Assembly: GCA_032622095.1 (NCBI GenBank)
Contig: CP136066.1
Location: 65,790,278-65,854,277, forward strand
Reading direction: 5' to 3'
DNA: 64,000 nt
Source: Siphonodentalium dalli
Lineage: Eukaryota; Mollusca; Scaphopoda; Gadilida; Siphonodentaliidae
Below are positions 48,643-59,222 of the stretch, in pieces. The position numbers and the translations under genes are program-made. Position 1 is the stretch's first letter. Each line of letters begins with the position of its first letter. The notes under the pieces were generated by a model. That model saw only the letters and a program-made list of their open reading frames with translations, was not told the DNA's origin and did no database searches.

Positions 48643-49162
48643 CTAGATCATGCCATGAATCTCTACTATGGCTAACGCACTTAGAGATCATATTCCACCA
48701 GTACAAAACCTTGGGACTTTTTGAAGTTTTGACAGGGAACCTTATAAAGTCGAAAAAATAACACGGGGAATATATTTCTTAATAATTATCTGTTCCTTAA
48801 TGGTGTACTTCACTATATGTGAAGGTACTAACTCGAAATTGCAAGCTTTTCTGTGACTTTTGAGAGCAGATATCGCAATAAACATTCAATTAATTACCCA
48901 GGAAAAATTCCATAATTGTAAGAAACTCAAAGCAAAATCGCTCACAAAGTCACTTAAATCGTCAAATTTCGAGTTGGGACATTCACATACATTGAAGTAC
49001 ATTATTAAGAAACAGATAATAACAAAGAAATATATTCCCTGTGTTCTTGTTTCAATTTTATACGGTTCCCTGTCAAAACTTTAAAAAGTTCCCAGGTTTT
49101 GTACTGGTGGAATATGATCTCTACGGGTGTTAACCAGAGTAGAGATTCATGGCATGATCTAG
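48643..49162. mobile_element. MITE with 95-bp inverted ends and an 8-bp target duplication
   Basis: The ends read CTAGATCATGCCATGAATCT on the left and the inverse on the right, and the similarity continues through AGAGATCATATTCCACCAGT and GTTTTGACAGGGAACC. The element is flanked by GGGTGAGA at 48635-48642 and 49163-49170. An 8-bp duplication suggests hAT or a related superfamily, but the terminal CTAG is not the usual hAT end. The inside is AT-rich and has no recognisable coding sequence. Confidence 0.8.
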
Positions 49163-49299
49163 GGGTGAGACTAGTTCTACACTCGCCACGTCCATGTTCA
49201 TTTGATACGATTAATTAGCGCAGTAAAAAGCAAGCATTTGCTTGCGACCACTCGATGATTAAATTGATTGATTAATTGATTGCATAATTACACTGCGTG

Positions 49300-50750
49300 A
49301 AACACCAATCGATATATAATAGCCCGATAAATAAAAAATTACCTTGCGATAAATAGCAAACCTTTGCGAATCGCGAACTACTTTGCAATAAATATATGCG
49401 ATTTCGTGCAAAGGTTTTCGATTGATCACAAAGGTTTGCGATTAATCGCAATGGTTTGTGATTTATCGCAATAATAGGCACTAATAGGCACTAATAAGCT
49501 TGAACCGTATAAATATAAACATAAATCAGACATCTTCAACAGGTCTGGGTGAACCACCAATCGATATCTAATTATCTATAATAGCACGGTTGGGCTAAAA
49601 TAGACCAATCGGTCTTTCACAGCCAGTATGATAAGGGGTAAGGGGAGCAAACCTTCGCGATAAATCACAAAACAACTTTGCGAAAAATCTCAAACATCTT
49701 TACGATAACTCTCACACTACATACTGGGTGATAATATTTTGCGATTTATCGCAAAGATGTTGGAAATTTGTCGCAAATGTTTTTTGGCACTAATGGGCTT
49801 ATGCAAACATTATAAATCAGACATCTTAAACAGGTCTGGGTTAGGATTTCCTGTTGCCTGCACATGGAGTAAAATTTGTCTGAAATAATCTTCCAAATTT
49901 CTTAATTTGTGTGTAACCATTATAAACCAGACATCTTAAACAGGTCAGAGTGAACAACATATCAATATATAATTGCCCGGTCGGGCTAAAATAGACCGAC
50001 TGGTCATTCACAGCCAGCATGCATGTATGATGAGCGGACCAAATCTTTGCGATAAATCACAAAACGACTTGGCGAAAAATCACAAACACCTTTGCGATAA
50101 CTCGCAAACTTTTGCGATAAATCTCAAGCAACTACTTGGTGAGTATACTTTACAATTTATCGCAAACATGTTTGAGATTTATCACAAAGGTTTGTGATTT
50201 ATTGCAGATATATTGTTACGCGGTGGCACTAATGGGCTTGAACCGTATAAACATAATAAATCAGACATCTTACACCGGTCTGGATGAACCACAAATCGAT
50301 ATACATGTATAATGGCATGGTCGGGCTAAAATAGACTGATCGGTCTTTCACAGCCAACATGCATATGGGACACGGGTGGCAAACCAATAATTAAAACAAA
50401 ATTAATTCTGATCTCTTTTGCAGGACACCACATAATTATTTACTGAGAATATTCAAAATTAAAACAACTTTGCGATAAATGCTAAGTTTGATTCTGATCA
50501 GGTCTTCCAAACTTAAGTTATAGATCGGAAATGACAACTTAAAACAACTTTGCGATAAATCACAAAACAAATTTGCGAACAATCACAAACACCTTTACGA
50601 TAACTCGCAAACCTTTGCGATAAATATCAAACATCTTTACGATAACTCTCAATAAACTACTTGGTGATTTATCGCAAAGATTTTGAGATTTATCACAATT
50701 AACTAGCCCGATCAGGTTAAAATAGACTGATCGTTCTTTCACAGCCTGTA
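49300..50750. repeat. Higher-order array built on TTTGCGATAAATC-type motifs
   Basis: Dozens of copies of TTTGCGATAAATCACAAA or variants, many in head-to-head pairs that fold (TTTGCGATTAATCGCAA). They are embedded in larger units of about 340-390 bp that share AATCAGACATCTTA, GGGCTAAAATAGAC and TCTTTCACAGCC. Larger-unit anchors fall near 49619, 50010, 50350 and 50738. Confidence 0.85.
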
Positions 50751-52698
50751 TGTATATGGGATAAGGGCAGTCACTCTAAATGGTTCTATTATTATCTACA
50801 ACCAATACTTAAAACAAAATTTATTCTGATTGCTTTATCAAGACACCATATAATTATTTACTGAGAACATTCAAAGTTAAAACAACTTTGCGATAAATGC
50901 TAAGTTTGATTTTGATCAGGTCTTCCAAACTTAAGTTATAGATCGGAAATGACAATGTTAACAGACAGACGCACGCACTGATAACATAATATTACCGTAT
51001 TTTTCAACAGGGTGTATATCAAACTTTTAGCAAGGAAATACACATACCAAATGTTTCAGATGCAATAATCCAAACTGGAGTTATCGGTCGGAAACCAAAA
51101 TGTTTTGAAATCGGTCAACTTCTAAGTCGAAAAAGGGCCGTAACTCATGCAAAAAATAATTGTGCGGAACCCATATTCGAACTTTCGGTTGATATCAGAA
51201 TAAGAAAAAGAAAGTAACTTATAATGTGTTCAACCAGAACAAGATTAACCGAAAACATACCGAGCCATTGTCGAATACATTCAGAGCCCAGGGACTGCAC
51301 AACATGGGGTAGGTTAGATCCCCCCAACATACATTGGTCAACTTTTTCCATCAGTTGGATATGCCATGCCTTAAACAACATCAGTTGGAAATGTCACACC
51401 ACATATAAATTGAAATTGTTCTCATTGTTTGATTTTCTAACCAGTAATTAACCAATGTAAGCAGAAAATATTGGGAGCGTGCAAAAGTGAGTGCTAGAAT
51501 ATAATATTTATCAATGTATTGTTACTAGAATGCTTGTGCTATAGGGGTGTCTGCCTGACTCATTTTTTTGGTTATATATACTTCCTCAATAAATAAAAAA
51601 CGAACAAAAAACATAAAAGATACAAAAACAACATTTCTTAAAAATACGCTTTAGTTATCAGAATCCTTTAATTGCAACAAATTAAAGCTAACCACTGTCA
51701 ACTATGGTATCAAATTTCCCAAAACGTGTTATTTATCAACATTTGTTCAATGAAATATGGCCGTATTATCACTTGAGTATTCACGAAATTTTGCCGTATT
51801 ACCACTTATTTTTAGAGTTATCGAACTTCATCCGAAATTTTGACCGAAATCATTCGTTTGATGGCTAGTTTCTGGGCCACAAACAATTGAAATAACAAAC
51901 TTCAAAAATCGGTATCTGATTACTCTGAGGTTTGATGAGTATGTTCCTCGACTCGAATCAAATATTTTATACCCCCACGAAGCCAAAGAAAATAGTAATT
52001 TAGGGGTATTTAATCGGATTGAGTACCTTTAAAAGGAAACCAAACGTTTTATATTCATGATTAACAGTTATGTTGGCAATTTAGTATTTCATCAATGTTG
52101 GTGCTCTAATTACTCAAATGGTGCCACTTTGCATCTTCAAACAATACAAGTAGATTCCTCATATGATGTTAGTGTCTAATATAAATTAAAATGTAAATTT
52201 CGTTACCAACACGGATTGATCATTTCCGGTGTCCCTAGTTCCTTATCCACAACGGCACCGAGGGCAGGGAACTTATGTATATATGTTTTTTAACCCAAAT
52301 TTTTTTGAATAATTTCAAATTATGGTTTTTCTTTACAAGTAATTGCCTTGATATGTCTTAGTCTATAAACCGTAGCATATTTATATGTATACAGTTAGCA
52401 AAATTTATATGCTAGAGAATCCAAAGTGACGTCACATCGAGTGATTAATAAAACAAGGAATGTCAAAAATTGAGAACGACGGCTATCTCGGATTTCAAAA
52501 TGGCGGGAAAAGACCACGAACAAGATCACCTGACTGAGAAAATAGAAATCATCAAGCTCCCTGCCATCAAGACCCGAAGTCAAAATAAGGGTACATTTCG
52601 TGCATACATACCTGCACCATCTGCTTACAGTACAAATTCCGTTTGGGGGATCCAAAGTTGGCGACGAACTTGAATTGAATTTCAAATAATGTGCATAC
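50751..52698. other. Intron 1 near exon 1; no gene recognised
   Basis: A segment at 50800-50960 repeats part of 50390-50550 (ACTTTGCGATAAATGCTAAG, TCTTCCAAACTTAAGTTATA). Positions 51630-51797 form one arm of a distant inverted repeat. The rest is unassigned. Confidence 0.45.
51630..51797. repeat. Inverted repeat arm flanking exon 1, left
   Basis: Matches 59052-59222 in inverted orientation at roughly 85 percent by eye, including ACGCTTTAGTTATCAGAATC, TATGGTATCAAATTTCCCAA and GTATTATCACTTGAGTATTC. Confidence 0.85.
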
Positions 52699-53465
52699 CT
52701 GACACATTCCATATCGTTGGACCCACCGTAAGCGTTCAGTATTCTCGCGAGCTCGTAGTTGGTTTTTAATGGAAATTCTTGGCCTGTGAGATTGATGAAA
52801 TACTTCCAGTTTCTTCCTCTCTTCCACAGTTCTTTCATGCAAATTATTTCAGGTAATAGAACAGAGAACTGGCCCCACTTTACATCCACCGAGTACGGCG
52901 ACGGAAACACGTTATTGAAGCAGCTTGAAAGAAGTGCTATTTCAGACTTGAATATCTCTGATGACGAGTTATCCACGTGGATACAGTATACATTAGTTGG
53001 TCGATATATTGCGCGGAGAAGTCTTTCCACCTGAATAAAATCTTTGAAAACCATCAAAGAAAACGCTATCGGCATCCCTTTCTCCTCTGTCGTTATTTTC
53101 TCCATGGTATAGCCTCTCGATTTGACGAACTGAGAACAAGTTTGCGTATGGAGCTTTTGGCGTAGAATGCTATCAAGATGACGCATGTCTGCGTCGCTGT
53201 GGGATGCGTTCAATAGTGAGAATGCTCTAGTTTCTTCTGTTTTATCTCCACTAAACAACAGCCGGCAGTCAACCGAATCAACTGTCCGATCGTCCATATA
53301 TTTACCATCAGTAAGTTTGATACGGTCAACTGAGGCAACGGTCCGGTAGTTGAAATATTTATCAATATCACTAAGTCTTTTCATACCCACAAAGACAACC
53401 AAAGAGGTTGTCGTAAATAAAACAGCCATCAGAACACGAAATTTGCAAAGCCGAGACCCGGCCAT
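52699..53465 (-). CDS. GCNT-type glycosyltransferase, exon 1 (signal anchor and N-terminal Branch domain)
   Basis: First coding exon of a Golgi type II glycosyltransferase of CAZy family 14 (Branch domain). It would add GlcNAc in beta-1,6 linkage to O-glycan acceptors in the Golgi lumen, by family. A short basic N terminus is followed by a signal anchor at about residues 9-28 (FRVLMAVLFTTTSLVVFVGM), a stem with several cysteines, and the domain start at GMPIAFSLMVFKD. Family hallmarks follow: LLRAIYRPTNVYCIHVD, VKWGQFSVLLPEIICMKEL, WKYFINLTGQEFPLKTNYEL and GGSNDMEC. The frame is open upstream to an ATG at 53561, but TATA-like boxes at 53597-53605 and 53565-53571 would place that ATG at or before the transcription start. 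I therefore chose the Met at 53465 (a Met at 53468 is equally possible). The exon ends TGTGTCAG|GTATGC, phase 2. The frame runs on into the intron with no family similarity. Confidence 0.9.
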
Positions 53466-53596
53466 CATTCCACATTTATAACACAACATTATATAAGGAG
53501 TGTGTGCAGCTAATGTGCAGTCATTGATTTGCCAGTATGCGAGAACTTCTAACGTTTGCATTAGTTTTATATTTGTTCTGCGATGCGATCGGTGTC

Positions 53597-53605
53597 CTAT
53601 TTATA
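53597..53605 (-). promoter_or_regulatory. Candidate TATA box of the GCNT-type gene
   Basis: On the minus strand the sequence reads TATAAATAG, a full consensus TATA box, about 130 bases upstream of the chosen start codon. A start about 30 bases downstream would give a 5' leader of roughly 105 bases. A second TATAAAA lies at 53571-53565. No initiator or CpG island was recognised. This is a motif match only. Confidence 0.4.
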
Positions 53606-53754
53606 CCCCTACGCGCTGTCTTTACTTTAAACATATTTTAATGTATCTAGAAATATATACCTAGGGATCTGGGCACAAGTTATAGTATAGTATAGTTGTG
53701 TTACATACCGGTACATATTTTTATCATTTGTTTCTAGTTTGTATTGTACCACTA

Positions 53755-54930
53755 TAGAAGTCCATAAACGACTATTCTGGCAATATATAGAGATGACTAA
53801 GATTCTGACATCCCCCTATTGTATAGCCTTGTTGCAGCAGTAGAGTTGAGATGCATAATATGTCAACATTGGTCGTTATCGCTCTACAAATTTATAGTTC
53901 TCTTAGTTCCCTGTATCGCCCACCCCTCCCTCAATTTATTTTTTCATTTGTATTATAGTCTCGTTACGTACACATTTCATCTCTTGTAACTATTGCTTCA
54001 ACGCGCCGAGTTCTGCTGCAGACAATACAAAACTGACAACATTTTGAAATGTAAGCAGGCTTCAAACTCATCTTATCCAAGAAAAACTCTGGCGACATCA
54101 GAAATGTGTGTATAAGGTGTACTCGCATTTGTTGCGTTAAAAAACAAAGGTCCCAAGTCAAGGTCCAAAATCTCCAACACACTGATGTGAAATTTAACTC
54201 CATCTACATACAGTAATGTCCAAAGTAATTGACCACTATGGGCCTCAGTAATGCCTAAAGTAATTAACCAATTAACCACAGCAGAATTATGGGTAATTTT
54301 TCAAGATTTTAAATCCTGAAAAATTACATATAATTCTGCTGTGGTTAATTGGTTAATTACTTTAGGCATTACTGAGGCCCATATAAGGATGCGAGGTCTA
54401 ATGATAACTCCATCCACATACAATACTGTCCAAAGTAATTGACCACTTAACCACAGCAGAATTATGGGTATTTTTTCAGGATTTTCAATCCAGAAAAATT
54501 ACCCATAATTCTGCTGTGGTTAAGTGGTCAATTACTTTGGGCATTATTGTATCCCATATAAGGATGTGAGGTCTAATGATAACGCCATCTACATACAGTA
54601 ATGTCCAAAGTAATTGACCACTTAACCACAGCAGAATTATGGCGTCCAATATGGTCTTCCTAATTCTGCTCCAAAAACATGTATATTGAACATATGGATG
54701 TTTATTGGGGGGAAACCGATTATTTCAATGATATTTTCATTAACCGGGATCCAAAATCCGACTTACGTTATCGCTCTACAAATTTATAGTTCTCTTAGTT
54801 CCCTGTATCGCCCACCCCTCCCTCAATTTATTTTTTCATTTGTATTATAGTCTGTTATAACTGTTTCTTAGGCATATTTAATAAGCCAACAATTGGAATC
54901 ACAACAGAGAAGATTGGCGGTGGTCCCTTG
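53755..54930. repeat. 1.2-kb dispersed duplication carrying palindrome arrays, copy 2
   Basis: Matches 23300-24560 in the same orientation. A piece of it (GCTCTACAAATTTATAGTTC through TTTGTATTATAGTCT) occurs again inside the copy, at about 53880-53960 and 54773-54852, which shows local rearrangement. Confidence 0.85.
54211..54642. mobile_element. Palindromic Tc1/mariner-like MITE units, second array
   Basis: A truncated unit starts at 54211. At 54238-54383 there is a variant palindrome with longer arms (GGGCCTCAGTAATGCCTAAA). A standard 129-bp unit lies at 54421-54549, and a half unit at 54596-54642. The start-to-start spacing of 175 bp (54421 to 54596) equals that of the first array. Confidence 0.85.
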
Positions 54931-55924
54931 CGCTTGCGCGATCTGCCCGTCGAAAAATATTTAGACATCTCAAGACACGTAAGACCCAATAATTTAATAT
55001 ACAGAATAGATACATCTATTGCCTGAGTGACTAATATTTATATTTGTTACAATGAGGTCAAATAGTTGCGAAGCCAGCAACACAATTCTTTCCCTCCATA
55101 GTAAATCTTAAAACAACTTCTAAAGAATCATTTATTTACCTTATATTTGGTATGGAGCGTCGACGGTTTACTGGAGTTCAGATTTGTTAACATCACGTCA
55201 CCAAGTTAATTACTTGCGAAGCCACAGCCATAACTATTTCCCTCCATTGTAATTCTCAAAACAACTTCTTAAGAACAATTGACCAGGTCAGTCGCGCAAT
55301 TATTGGAAGAGCCACGGTCAATCATTTAAAAAAAAAACCAAATTTTACATTTATATTATTGCTTTATTTAACCCAAAAAAAAAATTAAATGAGAAAATTA
55401 ACTTTCACTACTTGCTAAATTTTATCTTTCAATTATTTCATTTAAATTTTAGTATTTACAGTATACTAAGTCCAAGTCTTTATAATATGTTGGTGACCCC
55501 ACAGTCGTTTACTTGCTTTGTTAGTAATAATTTGAAGGATTACTTGTTTAAACGCAATAGTTATCAAAATATTTTATGTATTTTTTATAATTTCTATTTA
55601 TATAATACTATACTCTTGGTGGCGTTACCATTTCTGACTATGGTTTTCTTGTTTAGATTGCATTGCTCTGGGCTGCAACCCACCGAGTTAGATTGCGTTG
55701 TTCTGTCTGTGGGCTGCAGCCCACTGAGACTCATGAGTTGATCGACGAAGCTCATACATACGGCCATCCAATGCGCCTATCACAAGTATAAGGTGGACGC
55801 ACTGCACCTCGCATGACTTGTCCATCAGCCCACAAGTACATGTTCGCACAAGTACCCTGTCGTCGGTACGCCCGTCCGTCCATCCGTCCCGAATTTGTAA
55901 GAGTCATACCTTGAACAAATGTCA
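54931..55924. other. Upstream intergenic sequence; no gene recognised
   Basis: AT-rich. Two related phrases (AATTCTTTCCCTCCATAGTA and CTATTTCCCTCCATTGTAAT) mark an old duplication of about 165 bp at 55030-55270. A CTGTGGGCTGCAGCCCA-type palindrome lies near 55710, and a CCGTCC block near 55870. Confidence 0.4.
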
Positions 55925-56775
55925 ATGGATTTCAAAGAGTTTTGGTATATGAGTTCACCTGACCATTACCTAGAATGGGTTCGCAAGCCAGGTCCGGTCG
56001 GTTAATTTTACCGGAGTTATTGGACTTTGTTTAATATGTTTGTGGAATTTACCAAATAGCAAATAGACGACGTCACAGGGCTCATTTCCACAAGTGTCGA
56101 CGGATTTAAAAGATTTTTGGTATATGAGTTCACATGACCAGTATCTAGAACGATTTCGCAAACCAGATCCGGCCAGATATTTTCAGCAGAGTTATTGGAC
56201 ATTGTTGATTTTTGTGTGTGCAAATGGACGACGGCACAGGGCTCATTTCCACAAATGTCAATGGATTTCAAAGATTTTTGGTACATGAGATCACATGACC
56301 AGTATCTAGAACGAGTTCGCAAACCAGGTCCGGTCGGATATTTTCAGCAGAGTTATTGGACTTTGTTGATTTTTTTTGTGTGCAAATGGACGACGTCACA
56401 GGGCTCATTTCCACAAATGTCAACGGATTTCAAAGATTTTTGGTATATGAGTTCACATGACCAGTATCTAGAACGAGTTCGCAAACCAGGTCCGGCCGGA
56501 TATTTTCAGCAGAGTTATTGGACTTTAATTTGTTTGTGTGCAAATGGACGACGTCACAGGGGTCAATTCCACAAATGTCAACTGATTTTAATGAGTTTTG
56601 GTATATGAGTTCACATGACCAGTATCTAGAACGAGTTCGCAAACCAGGTCCGGCCAGATATTTTCAGCAGAGTTATTGGACTCTTAAAATAGTTATTGTT
56701 TATTATAGTGCAAATGGACGACGTCACATGGATACTTTCCACAAATGTCAGTCCTAAAATGATTTTGCAAGCCAG
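55925..56775. repeat. Tandem array of a 160-bp unit, locus 2 (about five units)
   Basis: Same unit and orientation as 32355-33045. TTCACATGACCAGTATCTAG anchors fall near 56128, 56291, 56451 and 56609. The array is entered from a CCGTCC-containing segment shared with 21100-21190. Confidence 0.92.
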
Positions 56776-56915
56776 GCTTTTTGACACAATCCCACCTCTT
56801 GTTGAGAATCCACTTCCCCAACTGCACATTTCGGCGGAGAACGCAAACATTGAGAATGAACTTCCCCAAATGCACATTTCGGCGGGGGATACCGCCGTCT
56901 GCGACTGCTTGTTTT
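56776..56915. repeat. Shared 3' flank of the 160-bp array, locus 2
   Basis: Same flank as 33046-33165, with one internal duplication of the CTTCCCCAACTGCACATTTC segment, ending in GGCGGGGGATACCGCCGTCT. Confidence 0.85.
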
Positions 56916-56929
56916 CTCGAGAACACAGC

Positions 56930-57060
56930 TGGAGAACAGGCTTGATTTTACAGCCTGTAATACGTGATTATTTTGAATGTCGCGTTTTAGGCCCATATAG
57001 AGAGTATTTTAGAAAATAGTACACTCTATGTGGGCGTAAACGCGGCGTTCAATATAATGT
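56930..57060. repeat. Dispersed inverted repeat, copy 1
   Basis: Matches 61225-61375 in inverted orientation: GAACAGGCTTGATTTTACAG, ACGTGATTATTTTGAATGTC, GGCCCATATAGAGAGTATTT and AACGCGGCGTTCAATATAA. Confidence 0.85.
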
Positions 57061-57224
57061 AGTGGAGCGGACGGAACCGATTTCAGAAAGTTTAGTCCAT
57101 CGGTACCACACACGGGCTTGTGATACATCATTTTGAAGGTTATGACATTCCGCATCGGATAGGACCCGGTGTGAAATATACAAATGATGCAAAAGATGAT
57201 TTTTAGCTGATTAAGTGCCAAAAT

Positions 57225-58200
57225 TCAGCAAAAATCCCTGTTTTTGTAAAATTCGGCAAAATGAGAAATAAAAGTATAGAAACGCGAACATTTTGCGCTA
57301 AAATATTGTAGTCTACATATCTCTAGATATTTACTCTGATAGTGGTACGAGTTATCTGATATAACGAAGATTATTTTTAGATTTATTGTAAAAATAGACA
57401 AAACAGCGCAATTTTTCATTTTTTTTGCCTCACTTAATGGGCGATATATCAATATTGTTCTGACCGTGGATATCGTATATAGTCTAGAAAAGTGCGTATA
57501 TATATACCACATACGACAGCATGCTGAATATGTCATCATATTTAACACGTGATGTGTTATGTAAGATTATTTCAACCCTCACCCCAAAATTCCGCAAAAA
57601 GTCACTGTTTTAGGGAAATTCGGCACAAATGAACTCAAAAGAACAGGTATTCTGGATATGTTCGTGCTACGATATAGCAGGTTACACACTTATAAATACA
57701 AAGTAATGCAATGCCATGATTGCGGTGATAGATGTAAAAATTTCTTATATTTACGTGGAAAATAGACAAAAAATCATTCATTTTCAGTTGTTTCGCCCCA
57801 CTTAATAGGCGATTATTCAGTATTGCATTGAATGGAAATCCCGTATATAATATAGAAACTTGTGGAAATATATACTGCATATGATTGTAGGATAAGGATG
57901 TCATTCCTTGTCATAGATGCTATGTGGTGGTAGATTGTGTCACCCCCACCCCAAAATTCAGAAGAAACAAAATCAGTTTTAGACATTTCGGTATGGCAGA
58001 ATACAAAAGCACAACTCCGATTATTTTGTGCTATTATATTGAAGTGTACCCACTTCGAGATATACATTATGATAACGCCATGGTATAATTTACAGATGGC
58101 AACATTTCGGAGTTTTCTGATGAAAGTAGACCGAAAATCGTGAAATATAAACTTGTTTTGCCCCTCTATATACATGGGTGATAATTCAATTCCATTTTGA
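57225..58200. repeat. Three diverged tandem copies of a roughly 360-bp unit
   Basis: Each copy opens with a CCCCAAAATTC-GCAAAA-type phrase and CTGTTTTAGG-AAATTCGG, and has GTGCTA-ATAT and GAAAATAGAC-AAAA phrases and a CCACTTAATAGGCGAT-like phrase. Starts are near 57225, 57585 and 57950. Divergence is high. Confidence 0.7.
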
Positions 58201-59051
58201 ACAATAATCCAGGACAAACTCTCAAGAGTTGACGAGACACATAATGCATATGAATGTTTTCGGATTGTATCATCTTCTGTCGCATTTGTTTGGTTACGGT
58301 ATTGCACCCATCGCCACGACAGTACAATATATTGCAAGATGAAACAAACACGGAATATTCCTATACACATTTATGCATTATACACATACCTTATCAAGCT
58401 GAGGCTTTTGATAGTTACTTGAGTTGAAGAAATTACATCATTGTATATGTTTACTATAATAATATCCCCGGCGGCACGTCCCTTCATATCGGAAAATATT
58501 AGCTTCACGGAAACCGTGAAGTATCGAAATCAACATAAAAGCACACTGAGGTGACGATTTCGGACTGATGCACTTTCACCGAATGCGCACCCGTCGTGTA
58601 GCATGTTGTCGCAAAGGCAACGTATCATTTTGTGATATTTTATAAACCTTGATTTAACAAACTTATGATCCTCACATGACAATGGTTATGATCCGCAATA
58701 TTAAAAACAATACCAAGATGACAATAAACTGATGATTGTAGTAAATTTGAGCACATTCTCCACTAATAATGCTTTCGGATTTGTAATAGGAAAAATGATG
58801 AGGTTGGGAAAAATACAAAAATTATCAGGTTTATTGAATTATGCGGACCACGAGCCGCTTTACATATACATACTGGCCTTTTATTGAGGGGAACATAATT
58901 TTCTTATATAAACTTCTCGCAATAACGCTCTTTGAGCTAAATTTCTGGGCATGGTAGAGTTTCTCGCGCCGGAAACACACAGGAGCCTCGCGATTGCACA
59001 CTGGACGATTATGCGATTTAGCAGGAGCGGTGGGTCCTCAGTGGATAGGCC

Positions 59052-59222
59052 AAATTTCGTGAATACTCAAGTGATAATACGGACATATTTCGTTGAACGA
59101 AATGTTGATAGATTACATGCTTTGGGAAATTTGATACCATAATTGACAATGGTTTGTATTATTTTGTTACAATTAATGGATTCTGATAACTAAAGCGTAT
59201 TTTGAAGAAATGTTATTGTTGT
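59052..59222. repeat. Inverted repeat arm flanking exon 1, right
   Basis: Inverse of 51630-51797, with GAATACTCAAGTGATAATAC and GATTCTGATAACTAAAGCGT. The two arms are 7.3 kb apart, with exon 1 and the promoter between them. Confidence 0.85.

Larger units (their letters stand above)
34130..52698 (-). other. Intron 1 of the GCNT-type gene (about 18.6 kb)
   Basis: Bounded on the minus strand by GTATGC at 52698 and TTGCAG ending at 34130. It holds a large inverted-repeat element, a LINE inserted in that element, two palindromes, a small MITE and a tandem array. No other exon with family similarity was seen inside it, though a microexon of about 45 bases could escape notice. Confidence 0.7.

Noticed and set aside
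52395-52698. Extension of the exon 1 frame beyond the splice donor
   Set aside because: Family similarity stops exactly at GTCAG|GTATGC and resumes in phase at 34129, so the extra codons are intronic read-through.
56195-56608. A 137-codon frame with repeated FKDFWYM and LERVRKPGP phrases
   Set aside because: It exists only because the 160-bp repeat has a frame-friendly length. The same phrases appear at 32.8-33.0 kb in the other array.
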